The translations under genes were made by a program, and so were the position numbers. DNA of 64,000 nt from Glycomyces sp. TRM65418 (GTDB lineage Bacteria > Actinomycetota > Actinomycetes > Mycobacteriales > Micromonosporaceae), in contig NZ_JAJFAX010000007.1 of the NCBI RefSeq assembly GCF_019710475.1, positions 225,120 through 289,119 on the forward strand, read 5' to 3'. Positions 35,556-43,812 of this stretch are shown here, piece by piece. Below the pieces are notes generated by a model. The model did not search any database. It worked only from the letters and a program-made list of their open reading frames with translations, and was not told the DNA's origin. Position 1 is the stretch's first letter; every line of letters begins with the position of its first letter.

Positions 35556-36715
35556 CGGGCACGCTCCACCGCAGGCTCGGCCGCGGCGGCCTGCTGCGGG
35601 ATCGGTGCTTCGTTCGGGGGGAACGGCAGCCGAGCGCTGACGGTGAACCCGTACTCGCCCGGTCCGACGGTGAGGTCGCCGCCGAGGGCGTCCACGCGTT
35701 CGCGCATGCCGGTGAGGCCCCGCCCCGGCACGACCCGCCCGGCCCCGCCGTTGTCGGCGACCTCGACCGTGAGGGCGTCCTCGCTGCGGTGCACCCGGAC
35801 CCGGACGCGGTCGCCGCCTGAGTGGCGCACCGCGTTCGTCAGGGCCTCCTGGACGATCCGGTAGGCGGCGTGGTCGATCTCCTCGTCCAGCGCCGTGGTG
35901 TCGTCGACTTCGCACGCCACCTCGATCGTGAAGCCGAGGCCCCGGTAGCGGTCGGCGAGGGAGGCGACGCGGGAGAGCCGGTGCCCGTCGTCGTCGCGCA
36001 GCATCGTCAGCGTCTCGCGCAGTTCCCGGGTGGCGTCCTTCGCGGCCTCCTCAACGGCGACGAGCGCGGGGGGCGGGTCCTCGCCCCGCTTGCGGGCGAG
36101 GTGGAGCGCGACGCCGGCCTGGACGCGGATGACCGAGATCGAGTGGGTGAGGGAGTCGTGCAGTTCGCGGGCGATGCGGACCCGTTCGTCGGCGGCCTTG
36201 CGCTTGACCGCCTCCTCGCGGGTGTGCTCGGCCTCGGCCATGTACGCGTCGCGCTGGCGGCGCGACTCACCCGAGATGAGGGCGACGTGGAGCCAGCCGA
36301 TGACGAGCATGGACTGCTCCATGACCGCCCCGGTGAGCTGGTATCCGGCGGCGTGCCAGTTGCCGTACATCGTCGCGGAGGACAGCAGCAGCACCAGGCC
36401 GACGGTGAGTTTGCGGTGCCCCCGGTACATGGCGACGGCGATCGCCACGAGCGCCGGGACCGCGCTGAGCGGCCCGACCTCGAGCGGGCCCAGCAGGACC
36501 AGGACCGCGACGTTGACGAGCATGACCCCGCGCGGATAGCGCCGCCACAGCGGGAACACCGAGGGCCCCAGCGCGAGCAGCGCCCAGCCGAACCAGGGCA
36601 GTCCGTCGCCGAGGGCCTTGGCCGCACCGGAGAGGAGGGTGTCGGCCAGCATGATCGCGGCGACGACCAGATCGAGCCGACGCCCCGAGAGGCGGGTTCC
36701 GGGGGGATTCGACAT
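35552..36715 (-). CDS. Membrane sensor histidine kinase (HisKA_3 type)
   Basis: A 387-residue kinase with four or five N-terminal membrane helices, a DHp domain with the phosphorylated histidine in RIARELHDSLTHSISVI, and an ATPase domain with N-box RIVQEALTNAVRHSGGDRV and G-boxes ADNGGAG and GRGLTGMRER. ATG 36715 was preferred over the frame's first codon because TAGGAT ends 7 nt upstream (leaderless). No extracellular sensor is present, so it probably senses within the membrane. Confidence 0.93.
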   Translation of the reverse strand: MSNPPGTRLSGRRLDLVVAAIMLADTLLSGAAKALGDGLPWFGWALLALGPSVFPLWRRYPRGVMLVNVAVLVLLGPLEVGPLSAVPALVAIAVAMYRGHRKLTVGLVLLLSSATMYGNWHAAGYQLTGAVMEQSMLVIGWLHVALISGESRRQRDAYMAEAEHTREEAVKRKAADERVRIARELHDSLTHSISVIRVQAGVALHLARKRGEDPPPALVAVEEAAKDATRELRETLTMLRDDDGHRLSRVASLADRYRGLGFTIEVACEVDDTTALDEEIDHAAYRIVQEALTNAVRHSGGDRVRVRVHRSEDALTVEVADNGGAGRVVPGRGLTGMRERVDALGGDLTVGPGEYGFTVSARLPFPPNEAPIPQQAAAAEPAVERAR

Positions 36716-36935
36716 GGTCACCATCCTATGGCGGCGCGGCCGCCGCGGCGTCGGCCAGCGGTGCAGCGTCGGCGTACCGCGCAGGGTGTACGCGGCGGCC
36801 CCGGGTGCGGCGCTCGGAGCGGGGCGGAATGTCGGCTCCGGGACGACGCGGCGCGGGCCGGCGGCGGGGAGTCTGGAGTCATGGGGCGGCCGGGCCGCGA
36901 CGCCCGCCCGCCACGACTCGAAGCGAGGAGATCAC

Positions 36936-37940
36936 ATGCCCCCTGCGATCAGACATGTCACCCCGGTCGATCCGAGACACGCCGAGGGCCTGGTGGCCGC
37001 GGTGTACGGCGAGGCGAAGGCCGAGCTGGGCGTCGTCGACGCGCCGTTCCAGATGCTCTCGCCGGCACCGGAGCTGCTCGCGGCGACGTGGGCGCTGCTG
37101 CGGGAGTCCCTGATGGTCGGCGGCCCGCGGGAGCGGGTCGCGAAGGAGGTCGTGGCGACCGCGATCGCGGTGCGGGGCGGCTGCCGGTTCTGCACGGACG
37201 CGCACGCGGTGCTGCTGCACGCGCTGGGCGAGTCGGCGCTGGCGGAGGGCCTCCGGGCGGGGGACCCGCCGCCGGAGTGGGCGCCGCTGGCGGCCTGGGC
37301 GCTGGAGCCGGGCCCGGAGGGCCCGTTCCCGGCGGCGGCCGCGCCGCGGTTCATCGGGACGGCGCTGGTGTTCGAGTTCATCACGCGCCTGGTGCAGGTG
37401 CTGGCGCGCAACGAGTCGCCGCATCCGGCGACGGGGACGCGGCTGGGCCGGTCGGTGGCGTCGCGGACGCTGCGGGCGGCGGTGTCCGCGGACCTGGAGC
37501 CGGGGACGAGTCTGCGGCTGCTGGAGCAGCGGCCGGGTTGGGCGCGGCACTTGCCGGTGCGCGAACCCGGCTGGGCGGCCGGGTCGCCCGTCGGGGTGGC
37601 GTACGGGACGCTGCGGGCGCTGGCCTCGTCGGGTCCGGGGCTGCTGGGGGCGGACGCGGCCGAGGCGGTGGCCCGGACCGTGGGCGTGCGCGAGGGCCGG
37701 GCCGGGAGCGGCCTGCCGCAGCTGGTGGACGCCGACGGCCTGGAGGCCGGGGCGGCGCTCGGGGCCCGGTTGGCGGTCGCGGCGGCGTTGTCGCCCGGAG
37801 CCGTCGACGAATCCGATGTGGAGGCGTGGCGGGGCCGGGAGCACTCGGATCACTGCGTGGTGCACCTGCTCGCCTACGGCACGATGACGGGCGTCGACGC
37901 TCTGCAGGACGAGATCGAGACGAGGAGCGTCGATGCTTAA
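36936..37940 (+). CDS. AhpD-like/CMD-fold protein with CxxC motif
   Basis: A 334-residue protein made of two CMD-like halves. The first half carries GGCRFCTDAHAVLLHALGE, the CxxC-H redox motif of AhpD-like alkylhydroperoxidases. The second half lacks it but ends with HSDHCVVHLLAYG. GCGAGGAG precedes the ATG by 8 nt. It overlaps the following membrane gene by 8 bp. A peroxidase or thiol-redox role is inferred from the motif. The contrast with the cysteine-less CMD protein at 15589 is notable. Confidence 0.78.
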   Translation: MPPAIRHVTPVDPRHAEGLVAAVYGEAKAELGVVDAPFQMLSPAPELLAATWALLRESLMVGGPRERVAKEVVATAIAVRGGCRFCTDAHAVLLHALGESALAEGLRAGDPPPEWAPLAAWALEPGPEGPFPAAAAPRFIGTALVFEFITRLVQVLARNESPHPATGTRLGRSVASRTLRAAVSADLEPGTSLRLLEQRPGWARHLPVREPGWAAGSPVGVAYGTLRALASSGPGLLGADAAEAVARTVGVREGRAGSGLPQLVDADGLEAGAALGARLAVAAALSPGAVDESDVEAWRGREHSDHCVVHLLAYGTMTGVDALQDEIETRSVDA

Positions 37941-38343
37941 GTTCTACCGGCTCTGGACGATGCTGCTGCACGTGCTCATCGGGATCCAGTTCTTCCTGGC
38001 CGGGTACGGCGCGATCGGCGCCGGCTCGCCGGACGAGTCGTTCGAGCTGCACATCATGAACGGCCGCGTGATCGCGGCGGTCGCGCTGCTGGGGATCCTG
38101 TTCGCGGCCCTGGCGCGAGCGGGCGGGAAGCTGGTCGGCCTGTCGGCCGCCGTGTTCGGGCTGGTCGTGCTGCAGTCGCTGATCGCGCTGGTGAGCGTGG
38201 CGGGCACGACGCCGGGCCAGATCATCTTCGGCTTCCACGCGATCAACGCCCTGATGATCATGGGCGTCGCCGAATCGGCGGGGCGGCTCGCGAAGCGGCT
38301 CGTCGAGGAGCGCCGGCCGGCGCCCGAGGCCGCGACGGCCTGA
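37933..38343 (+). CDS. DUF6220-like four-helix membrane protein
   Basis: A 136-residue protein with four membrane helices, each of the first three holding a histidine or polar residue (LLHVLIGIQFFLAGYG, ELHIMNGRVIA, FGFHAINALMIMGVAES). The spaced histidines in helices recall small heme- or quinone-linked proteins; that is inference. It overlaps the CMD gene by 8 bp and is followed by a terminator, so the two form a bicistronic operon. Confidence 0.72.
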   Translation: MLKFYRLWTMLLHVLIGIQFFLAGYGAIGAGSPDESFELHIMNGRVIAAVALLGILFAALARAGGKLVGLSAAVFGLVVLQSLIALVSVAGTTPGQIIFGFHAINALMIMGVAESAGRLAKRLVEERRPAPEAATA

Positions 38344-38365
38344 GCCTGCGGGAAACAGGGAACCG

Positions 38366-38402
38366 GGCCCGCGGCGGGAGACCGCCGCGGGCCTTCCCTT
38401 TC
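38366..38402 (+). terminator. Rho-independent-like terminator
   Basis: GGCCCGCGGCGG pairs with its complement over GAGA, then TTCCCTTTC follows. Confidence 0.82.
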
Positions 38403-38488
38403 ACCCGTATGGGACCCGAAGTGTGACGGCCATTGCTTACGAGATGCGGCGACGGGTAACGACAGCGGCCGCCGTCGGTCGCGATTTC

Positions 38489-38494
38489 TACCGT
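38489..38494 (+). promoter_or_regulatory. -10 element of a leaderless gene
   Basis: TACCGT ends 7 nt before GTG 38502, and no ribosome site is visible. It suggests that the small Rpn-like remnant is still transcribed. Confidence 0.5.
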
Positions 38495-38501
38495 TGCGCT
38501 C

Positions 38502-38783
38502 GTGACCGCTCAGGGGCAGCTCGATGAGCGCTCCCGCACGATCCTGGAGGCCTTGATGAAGCACGAGACCTACCCGTACCAGAGCAAGCTGCTGACCGAT
38601 CGCGAGGCCCGCGGGGAGGCCCGCGGTGTCAGTGAAGCGCTGCTCGACGTCATCGAGGCGCGCGGGCTCCAGATCACGGAAGGCCAGCGCCGCCGGATCG
38701 AGGACTGCGGCGACCCGAAGCAGCTCAGAGTCTGGGTGAAACGCGCGGTCGTGGCGCCGACGGTCGCCGACATCATCGGCTGA
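38502..38783 (+). CDS. Rpn/PD-(D/E)XK-type nuclease C-terminal remnant or stand-alone domain
   Basis: The 93 residues contain HETYPYQSKLLTDREARGEA, then GVSEALLDVIEARGLQIT and CGDPKQLRVWVKRAV. This is the usual C-terminal segment of actinobacterial Rpn-type proteins, which follows their nuclease domain (YEYQSEF... GEARG... LEARG). The nuclease core that should precede it is absent. A leaderless promoter and a start codon exist, so it may be expressed as a small protein, or be the tail of a deleted gene. No DNA cleavage is expected. Confidence 0.6.
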   Translation: MTAQGQLDERSRTILEALMKHETYPYQSKLLTDREARGEARGVSEALLDVIEARGLQITEGQRRRIEDCGDPKQLRVWVKRAVVAPTVADIIG

Positions 38784-38892
38784 GACTCAGCGGAGGCCCG
38801 GGATCGGTCGAACGGTTCCGGGTGGCGGCCGCCGAGCGTGGCGCCCGGCGAGCGCGGTGGGCGATGCCGGGGCCGATGGGGATACTCGGTCC

Positions 38893-39459
38893 ATGAGCCC
38901 TGAACCCGAGTACGTGCGGCGGCGGTGCGCCCGTGTCCTGTTGGCGGACGAGGACGACCGGGTGCTGCTGTTCTACAGCCGCGACTACATGGGGCCGGGC
39001 GTGGAGTACTACGTCACGCCCGGCGGCGGGCTCGACACGGGCGAGACGCTCGCCGAGGGCGCGGTGCGGGAGGTGTTCGAGGAGACCGGGCTGCGGGTCG
39101 ACCCGGCCGCGCTCGGGCCGGTCGTGGCCGAGGCCGCGGGCGAGTGGTCCGACGGCCCGGGCCCGGTCATCCGCTCCGAGGACGGCTACTTCTTCCTGCG
39201 GGTGCCGCATTTCGACCCGGTCCGCGACCGGCTCGAACCGGTCGAGCAGGACGAGTTCACCGAGGCGCGCTGGCTCACGCTGGGCGAAATCGCCGGCGCC
39301 GACGCGCTCGTCTTCCCCGCGCGGATCGCCGACCTGCTCAAGGGGCTCCTGGCGGGCACGACACCCCTTGCGCCCGTTCGGCTTCCGTGGGGCGCGTGGC
39401 GATGGGACCCGGATAGGGACTGGACGGCTACGGAGCGTGCCACCATACTTGAGCGGTGA
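38893..39459 (+). CDS. Nudix hydrolase 1 of 3
   Basis: A 188-residue pyrophosphohydrolase with a full Nudix box, GGGLDTGETLAEGAVREVF followed by EETGL (Gx5Ex7REUxEExGU). Nudix enzymes cleave nucleoside diphosphates linked to another moiety, needing Mg2+ at the REXXEE helix. GATACT ends 6 nt before ATG 38893 (leaderless). Its stop overlaps the GTG of the next Nudix gene. Substrate unknown. Confidence 0.9.
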   Translation: MSPEPEYVRRRCARVLLADEDDRVLLFYSRDYMGPGVEYYVTPGGGLDTGETLAEGAVREVFEETGLRVDPAALGPVVAEAAGEWSDGPGPVIRSEDGYFFLRVPHFDPVRDRLEPVEQDEFTEARWLTLGEIAGADALVFPARIADLLKGLLAGTTPLAPVRLPWGAWRWDPDRDWTATERATILER

Positions 39460-39986
39460 GCGCGACGAACGAACCCACCCGAATCGACCGACACGGTGCA
39501 CGCTGCATCGTGATCGACGAACAGGACTGCGTCCTGTTCATCGGCCGATCCGCCACCGCCGACCGCCCCGCCCGCTGGTTCCTGCCCGGCGGCGGCATCG
39601 ACTCCGGCGAGACGCAGCGGGAGGCCGCCGCGCGCGAGCTGTTCGAGGAGACCGGCCTGCGGGTCGGCCCCGACGACCTGGTCGGCCCGGTGGCCCGCCA
39701 GCTCTACTGCGGCAGCCGCCGGCAGGGCCCGTTCACGCAGGAGAACCACCTGTTCATGGTCCGGGTCGAGCGGTTCGAGCCGCACGTCGCAGGCGGCGAC
39801 GAGTACGAGGCCGACTTCGAGTTCAACTGGATCTCCAAGTCCGCGTTCGCGACCACGGAAGGGTTCGACCACCCGGTCGAGTCGCTCCTGCACCTGGTGA
39901 AGCGCCTCCTCGACGGCGACGTCCCGACCGTGCCGGTGCAGTTGGCGCCCGTGGGCGCCCCGGCGAGCGCGGTGCCGGGGCTGTGA
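39456..39986 (+). CDS. Nudix hydrolase 2 of 3
   Basis: A 176-residue Nudix protein. The box reads GGGIDSGETQREAAARELF then EETGL. An ARWFLPGGG lead-in and KRLLDGDVPTVPV tail are shared with the third paralogue. GTG 39456 overlaps the upstream stop (GTGA), and its own stop overlaps the third gene's GTG. Translation of the three is therefore coupled. Substrate unknown. Confidence 0.9.
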   Translation: MSATNEPTRIDRHGARCIVIDEQDCVLFIGRSATADRPARWFLPGGGIDSGETQREAAARELFEETGLRVGPDDLVGPVARQLYCGSRRQGPFTQENHLFMVRVERFEPHVAGGDEYEADFEFNWISKSAFATTEGFDHPVESLLHLVKRLLDGDVPTVPVQLAPVGAPASAVPGL

Positions 39987-40504
39987 CGAGCATCGAGGCC
40001 GAGACCGGCGCGACCCTGCGGATCGCCGCCCGCGTCGTCCTCCTCGACCAGCACGACACCGTGCTCCACATCGGCGGCGACTCGTGCCTGGACGGCGTCG
40101 TCCGCTGGTTCATCCCCGGCGGCGGCATCGACCCCGACGAGTCCCTGCCGCAGGCCGCGGCCCGCGAGATCGCCGAGGAGACCGGGCTGCGCCTCGACCC
40201 GGAGGCGCTCGGACCGCCGGTCGGGCACGGGGTCTTCGCGGCGTTCCCCCACGGCCGCCTGCTGGTCCAGAAGAACTGGTACTTCTTCCACCGCACCGAC
40301 CGCTTCGAGCCGCGCATCGGCAGCGACATCGCCTACGAGCAGCGGCTCGGGTTCGGGTGGCTGCCGATCGAGCAGTGCGGGGCCTCGGACGGCATGGTCC
40401 GCCCCGAGCTCCTCGTCGACCTCGTCAAGCGCCTGCGCGACGGCGAAGTCCCCGGCGAGCCGGTGAACGTCGGCGGCAGCTACTCCCCGCGCTTCGGCGC
40501 CTGA
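39983..40504 (+). CDS. Nudix hydrolase 3 of 3
   Basis: A 173-residue Nudix protein with GGGIDPDESLPQAAAREIA then EETGL, the VRWFIPGGG lead-in and a KRLRDGEVPGEPV tail like its neighbour, so genes 2 and 3 probably arose by duplication. GTG 39983 overlaps the previous stop. The last 25 bp overlap the 3' end of the convergent TetR gene. Confidence 0.9.
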   Translation: MTSIEAETGATLRIAARVVLLDQHDTVLHIGGDSCLDGVVRWFIPGGGIDPDESLPQAAAREIAEETGLRLDPEALGPPVGHGVFAAFPHGRLLVQKNWYFFHRTDRFEPRIGSDIAYEQRLGFGWLPIEQCGASDGMVRPELLVDLVKRLRDGEVPGEPVNVGGSYSPRFGA

Positions 40505-41142
40505 GCGCCGTAGAGCCGCAGGAACATGCGCACGCCTTCGCGCGCCAGGGCCGCGACCTCGCGGTCGCCGATCGGGAGCGCCCCGAAGAAGGTGCGTTCC
40601 GCGATCGGGGTGAAGCTCAGCAGCGTGAAGTGGTCGGCGGCCTTGCCGGCGTCGTCGAAGGCGAGCAGGCCCCGGTCGGCCATGCCGTGGAGCTTCGCGG
40701 CGATCTCGCGCTGCGACCGCATCGGGCCCGCGTCGAGCCAGGCGTGCAGGACCTCCGGCGGCAGGTGCGTGACCTCGGCGCGGATCGTGCGGGCGAACGC
40801 GGTGTGCTCGTCGGGGGCCTCGAAGATCGCCTTCACCCGGTCGACGGCGAAGTCGGTCAGGTCGGTCTCCAGGTCGAGGATCTTCGACAAATGCCGGTCG
40901 ATGAGGACGGTGATGTGGGCCGAGACTTGCTCGACGCCTTCCATCGCGGCCTCCCGGAACAGCTCGGCCTTGTCGGCGAAGTGGTTGTAGATGGTCTTCT
41001 TGGAGACGCAGGCCTCAGCGGCGATCGCGTCGACCGTGGCGCGCGCGTAGCCCTCGCGGCCGAACACGCGGCTGGCGGCGCGGAGGATCGCCTCGCGTTT
41101 GTCGGGGCGGCCGCGCCGCACCGATATGGCCTCCGTGCCCAT
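40480..41142 (-). CDS. TetR-family regulator
   Basis: A 220-residue regulator with an N-terminal helix-turn-helix (ILRAASRVFGREGYARATVD, then ACVSKKTIYNHFADKAELF) and an AefR-like C-terminal domain. GGAAGGGG precedes ATG 41142, and TAGACT about 38 nt upstream may be the -10. The alpha/beta hydrolase gene lies 92 bp upstream on the same strand, so both may be one unit under its control. Its 3' end overlaps the Nudix cluster. Confidence 0.92.
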   Translation of the reverse strand: MGTEAISVRRGRPDKREAILRAASRVFGREGYARATVDAIAAEACVSKKTIYNHFADKAELFREAAMEGVEQVSAHITVLIDRHLSKILDLETDLTDFAVDRVKAIFEAPDEHTAFARTIRAEVTHLPPEVLHAWLDAGPMRSQREIAAKLHGMADRGLLAFDDAGKAADHFTLLSFTPIAERTFFGALPIGDREVAALAREGVRMFLRLYGAQAPKRGE

Positions 41143-41234
41143 GTGGCCCCTTCCCCCGTGCCGATGTGGGGTCAGTCTAGTGGCCGACGGGCGGGCGCCC
41201 CGCCCGTCGGCCGCGCGCTCGGGCGGGGCGGTGT

Positions 41235-42011
41235 TCAGTCGAGGAAGGCGTCGACGGCGGCGAGGAACGCCTCGCGCTGCTCGGCGAAGGTGATGTGGCC
41301 GCTGTCGAATTCGCGGTACCGGCTGCCGGCGATGCCGTCGGCGAGTTCCCGGGTGAGTCCGACCGGGATGCACGCGTCGTGGGCGTTGCCGATGACGAGT
41401 GCCGGGGCGGTGATGTCCGGCAGGAGCCGTCGGATGTCGAGGCGCAGGTCGAGGTCGATCTGGCGCAGGGTGCCCTCGTCGGGGATCATCCCGGCGTTGA
41501 CCGCCGCCATGGTGTCGGCGTCGAGCGGGCCGAGGAAGGTGGAGCTGAATGCGGTCAGGGTCGCGAATTTGGCGAAGCGCTCCGGGTCGTCGGCGAGGGA
41601 GCGCCACAGTTCGAAGGTCTGCTGGAGGGCCGGATGGTCGCTGCGGGCCCATCCGGCGATCGGGACGACGCGGTGGACGAGGTCGGGCCGGAGTGCCGCG
41701 AGTGCGGCGACCACGGTGCCGCCCAGCGAGAATCCGGCGACATCGACCGGCCCCGGTCCGGTGGCCTCGATGACGGCGGCGACCTGGTCGGCGAGGCCTT
41801 CGACGGTGAGCGGCGCGCCGTCGTCCTCGGCCTTGAGCGAGCCGGAGAGCTCGGGGAGGACCACGGTGCGCGTCGCCGCGAAGTGGTCGAGCAGGTCGCC
41901 CCAGGCGAGGTCGGCGCCGCCGGAGCCGGTGCCGTGGACGAGGACCAGGCGGGGGCCGGCGCCGGTGACCCGGTAGTGGATGCGGGCGGGGCCGACGGTG
42001 ATGGCGGGCAT
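41235..42011 (-). CDS. Alpha/beta hydrolase
   Basis: A 258-residue hydrolase with oxyanion-hole HGTGSGG, nucleophile serine in GFSLGG (about residue 94), catalytic aspartate in GNAHDACIP and histidine in DSGHITF. A helical cap domain lies between. GAGATC (GATCTCC on the coding side: GGGATCTCCTC) precedes the ATG. Two inverted repeats lie upstream, typical of a repressor-controlled promoter. The family includes haloperoxidase-like, esterase and lactonase members; the substrate is unknown. Confidence 0.9.
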   Translation of the reverse strand: MPAITVGPARIHYRVTGAGPRLVLVHGTGSGGADLAWGDLLDHFAATRTVVLPELSGSLKAEDDGAPLTVEGLADQVAAVIEATGPGPVDVAGFSLGGTVVAALAALRPDLVHRVVPIAGWARSDHPALQQTFELWRSLADDPERFAKFATLTAFSSTFLGPLDADTMAAVNAGMIPDEGTLRQIDLDLRLDIRRLLPDITAPALVIGNAHDACIPVGLTRELADGIAGSRYREFDSGHITFAEQREAFLAAVDAFLD

Positions 42012-42037
42012 GAGGAGATCCCTTCAAGTGAACTATT

Positions 42038-42056
42038 TGGTTTCTCAAGGAAACCA
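42038..42056. promoter_or_regulatory. Inverted repeat, probable operator
   Basis: TGGTTTC and GAAACCA flank a 5-nt spacer in an AT-rich island just upstream of the alpha/beta hydrolase gene. Confidence 0.6.
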
Positions 42057-42059
42057 GGT

Positions 42060-42080
42060 GGTGTAAAATGAGATTACACC
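42060..42080. promoter_or_regulatory. Inverted repeat, probable operator
   Basis: GGTGTAA and TTACACC flank a 7-nt spacer. The TGTAA-N7-TTACA pattern is typical of TetR operators. It lies 3 bp from another inverted repeat, and GTGTAA recurs at 42108. Confidence 0.65.
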
Positions 42081-42141
42081 TCTTGAGCCGAAAAGGAAAC
42101 CCAGGAGTGTAAACGTGTCCGGTGTCATGCCCAGGACGCCG

Positions 42142-42182
42142 AACGGCGCCGCCCCCGCTCGTCGAGCGGGGGCGACGCCGTT
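42142..42182. terminator. gnd terminator
   Basis: GCCCCCGCTC pairs with GAGCGGGGGC over a 3-nt loop, extended by AACGGCG with CGCCGTT outside a small internal loop. It lies 13 bp past the gnd stop. Confidence 0.78.
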
Positions 42183-42195
42183 TCCCTCGGGGCCC

Positions 42196-43626
42196 TTAGG
42201 CCTCGCGCTCGGTGCGGTCGCCTGACCAGTCGGTGTGGAAGGTGCCCTCGCGGTCCACGCGCTTGTAGGTGTGCGCGCCGAAGAAGTCCCGCTGCCCCTG
42301 GATCAGGGCCGCCGGAAGCCGCCGCGAGCGCAGCCCGTCGTAGTACGCCAGCGCTGACGAGAAGCCCGGCGTCGGGATGCCCGCCAGCGCGGCCGTCGCG
42401 ACCACGCGCCGCCACGCGTCCTGCGCGTCGGTGACGATCTTGGTGAACTCCGGCGCGGCCAGCAGGGTCGGCAGCTCGGGGTTCGAGCGCCACGCCTCGG
42501 TGATGCGGTCGAGGAAGCGCGCCCGGATGATGCAGCCCGCGCGCCACAGGGCCGAGCAGGAGCCGAGGTCGATGCCCCAGTCGTATTCGGCGCTGGCGGC
42601 GGCGATCTGGTCGAAGCCCTGCGCGTAGGCGACGATCTTGGAGGCGTAGAGGGCCTGGCGGACGTCCTCGACGAAGGTCTCGGGGAACTCGGCCTTCAGG
42701 CTGGGGCCGGTCAGGACGTCGACGGCGCCTTCGCGCTGCTTCGTGCCGCTGGAGAGGGCCCGGGCGAAGGTGGCCTCGGCGATGCCGGTGACCGGGACGC
42801 CGAGGTCGAGGGCGTTCTGGACGGTCCAGCGTCCGGTGCCCTTCTGGCCGGCCTGGTCGACGATGACGTCGACGAGCGGCTTGCCGGTGGCGGCGTCGAC
42901 GTGGCCGAGGACCTCGGCGGTGACTTCGATGAGGTAGGAGTCGAGGTCGCCGGCGTTCCATTCGGAGAAGACCTTGGCGAGGTCGGCCGGTTCGATGCCG
43001 ACGCCGCGGCGCAGCAGGTCGTAGGCCTCGCCGATGAGCTGCATGTCGGAGTACTCGATGCCGTTGTGCACCATCTTGACGAAGTGCCCGGCGCCGTCGG
43101 GGCCCAGGCGGGTGCAGCAGGGGGTGCCGTCGGGGGCCTTCGCGGCGATGGCCTCCAGGATCGGGCCGAGGCTCTCGTAGGACTCGGCGGAGCCGCCGGG
43201 CATGATCGCGGGGCCGAGCAGGGCGCCCTCCTCGCCGCCGGAGACGCCGGTGCCGACGAAGTGAATGCCCTTGTCGCGCAGGGCCGCTTCGCGGCGGCGG
43301 GTGTTCTCGAAGTGGGCGTTGCCGCCGTCGATGATCATGTCGCCGGGCTCCATGAGCGCGGCGAGCTGGTCGATGACGGCGTCGGTGGCGTTGCCGGCCT
43401 GGACCATGATCATGGCCTTGCGGGGGCGCTTGAGGGAGGCGACGAAGTCGCTGAGCTCCTCGGAGGGGACGAAGTCGCCTTCATCGCCGTGCGCGTCGAC
43501 CAGCTCGGCGGTCTTGGCGTGCGTGCGGTTGTAGACGGCGACGGTGAAGCCGTGGCGGGCGAAGTTCCGGGCGAGGTTGGAGCCCATGACGGCCAGCCCG
43601 ACCACGCCGATGTCGGCGGTGCTCAT
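42196..43626 (-). CDS. gndA: 6-phosphogluconate dehydrogenase, decarboxylating
   Basis: The enzyme oxidises and decarboxylates 6-phosphogluconate to ribulose 5-phosphate with NADP+ in the pentose phosphate pathway. The 476-residue protein has the Rossmann motif GVVGLAVMGSNLARN with an arginine-threonine (YNRTHAKT) suited to NADP. The signature IMPGGSAESY and catalytic lysine/histidine in GAGHFVKMVHNGIEYSDMQ are present, as is the C-terminal substrate tail FFGAHTYKRVDREGTFHTDW. GGGAGAC precedes ATG 43626. The length is that of the dimeric long-type enzyme. Confidence 0.97.
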   Translation of the reverse strand: MSTADIGVVGLAVMGSNLARNFARHGFTVAVYNRTHAKTAELVDAHGDEGDFVPSEELSDFVASLKRPRKAMIMVQAGNATDAVIDQLAALMEPGDMIIDGGNAHFENTRRREAALRDKGIHFVGTGVSGGEEGALLGPAIMPGGSAESYESLGPILEAIAAKAPDGTPCCTRLGPDGAGHFVKMVHNGIEYSDMQLIGEAYDLLRRGVGIEPADLAKVFSEWNAGDLDSYLIEVTAEVLGHVDAATGKPLVDVIVDQAGQKGTGRWTVQNALDLGVPVTGIAEATFARALSSGTKQREGAVDVLTGPSLKAEFPETFVEDVRQALYASKIVAYAQGFDQIAAASAEYDWGIDLGSCSALWRAGCIIRARFLDRITEAWRSNPELPTLLAAPEFTKIVTDAQDAWRRVVATAALAGIPTPGFSSALAYYDGLRSRRLPAALIQGQRDFFGAHTYKRVDREGTFHTDWSGDRTEREA

Positions 43627-43800
43627 GCCTGTCTCCCTACGGTTGCGAAAGAGGGTCTGCGCCCCGATTCTCGCCGAGCGGCCCGGCGAGGGAGGCACCA
43701 CCGCTGATCGTATCCACGCTGCGGGACGGGCGGCGGGTGACGGGCGCGACTCGTCGGCCGACATGAGGGCGGACCGTCCCGGTCGCACGGTCCCCGGGCC

Positions 43801-43806
43801 TAGGCT
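43801..43806 (+). promoter_or_regulatory. -10 element of leaderless cbs promoter
   Basis: TAGGCT ends 6 nt before ATG 43813. It is the same hexamer as at moaA and decides for this ATG over the in-frame GTG at 43807. Confidence 0.6.
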
Positions 43807-43812
43807 GTGGGC

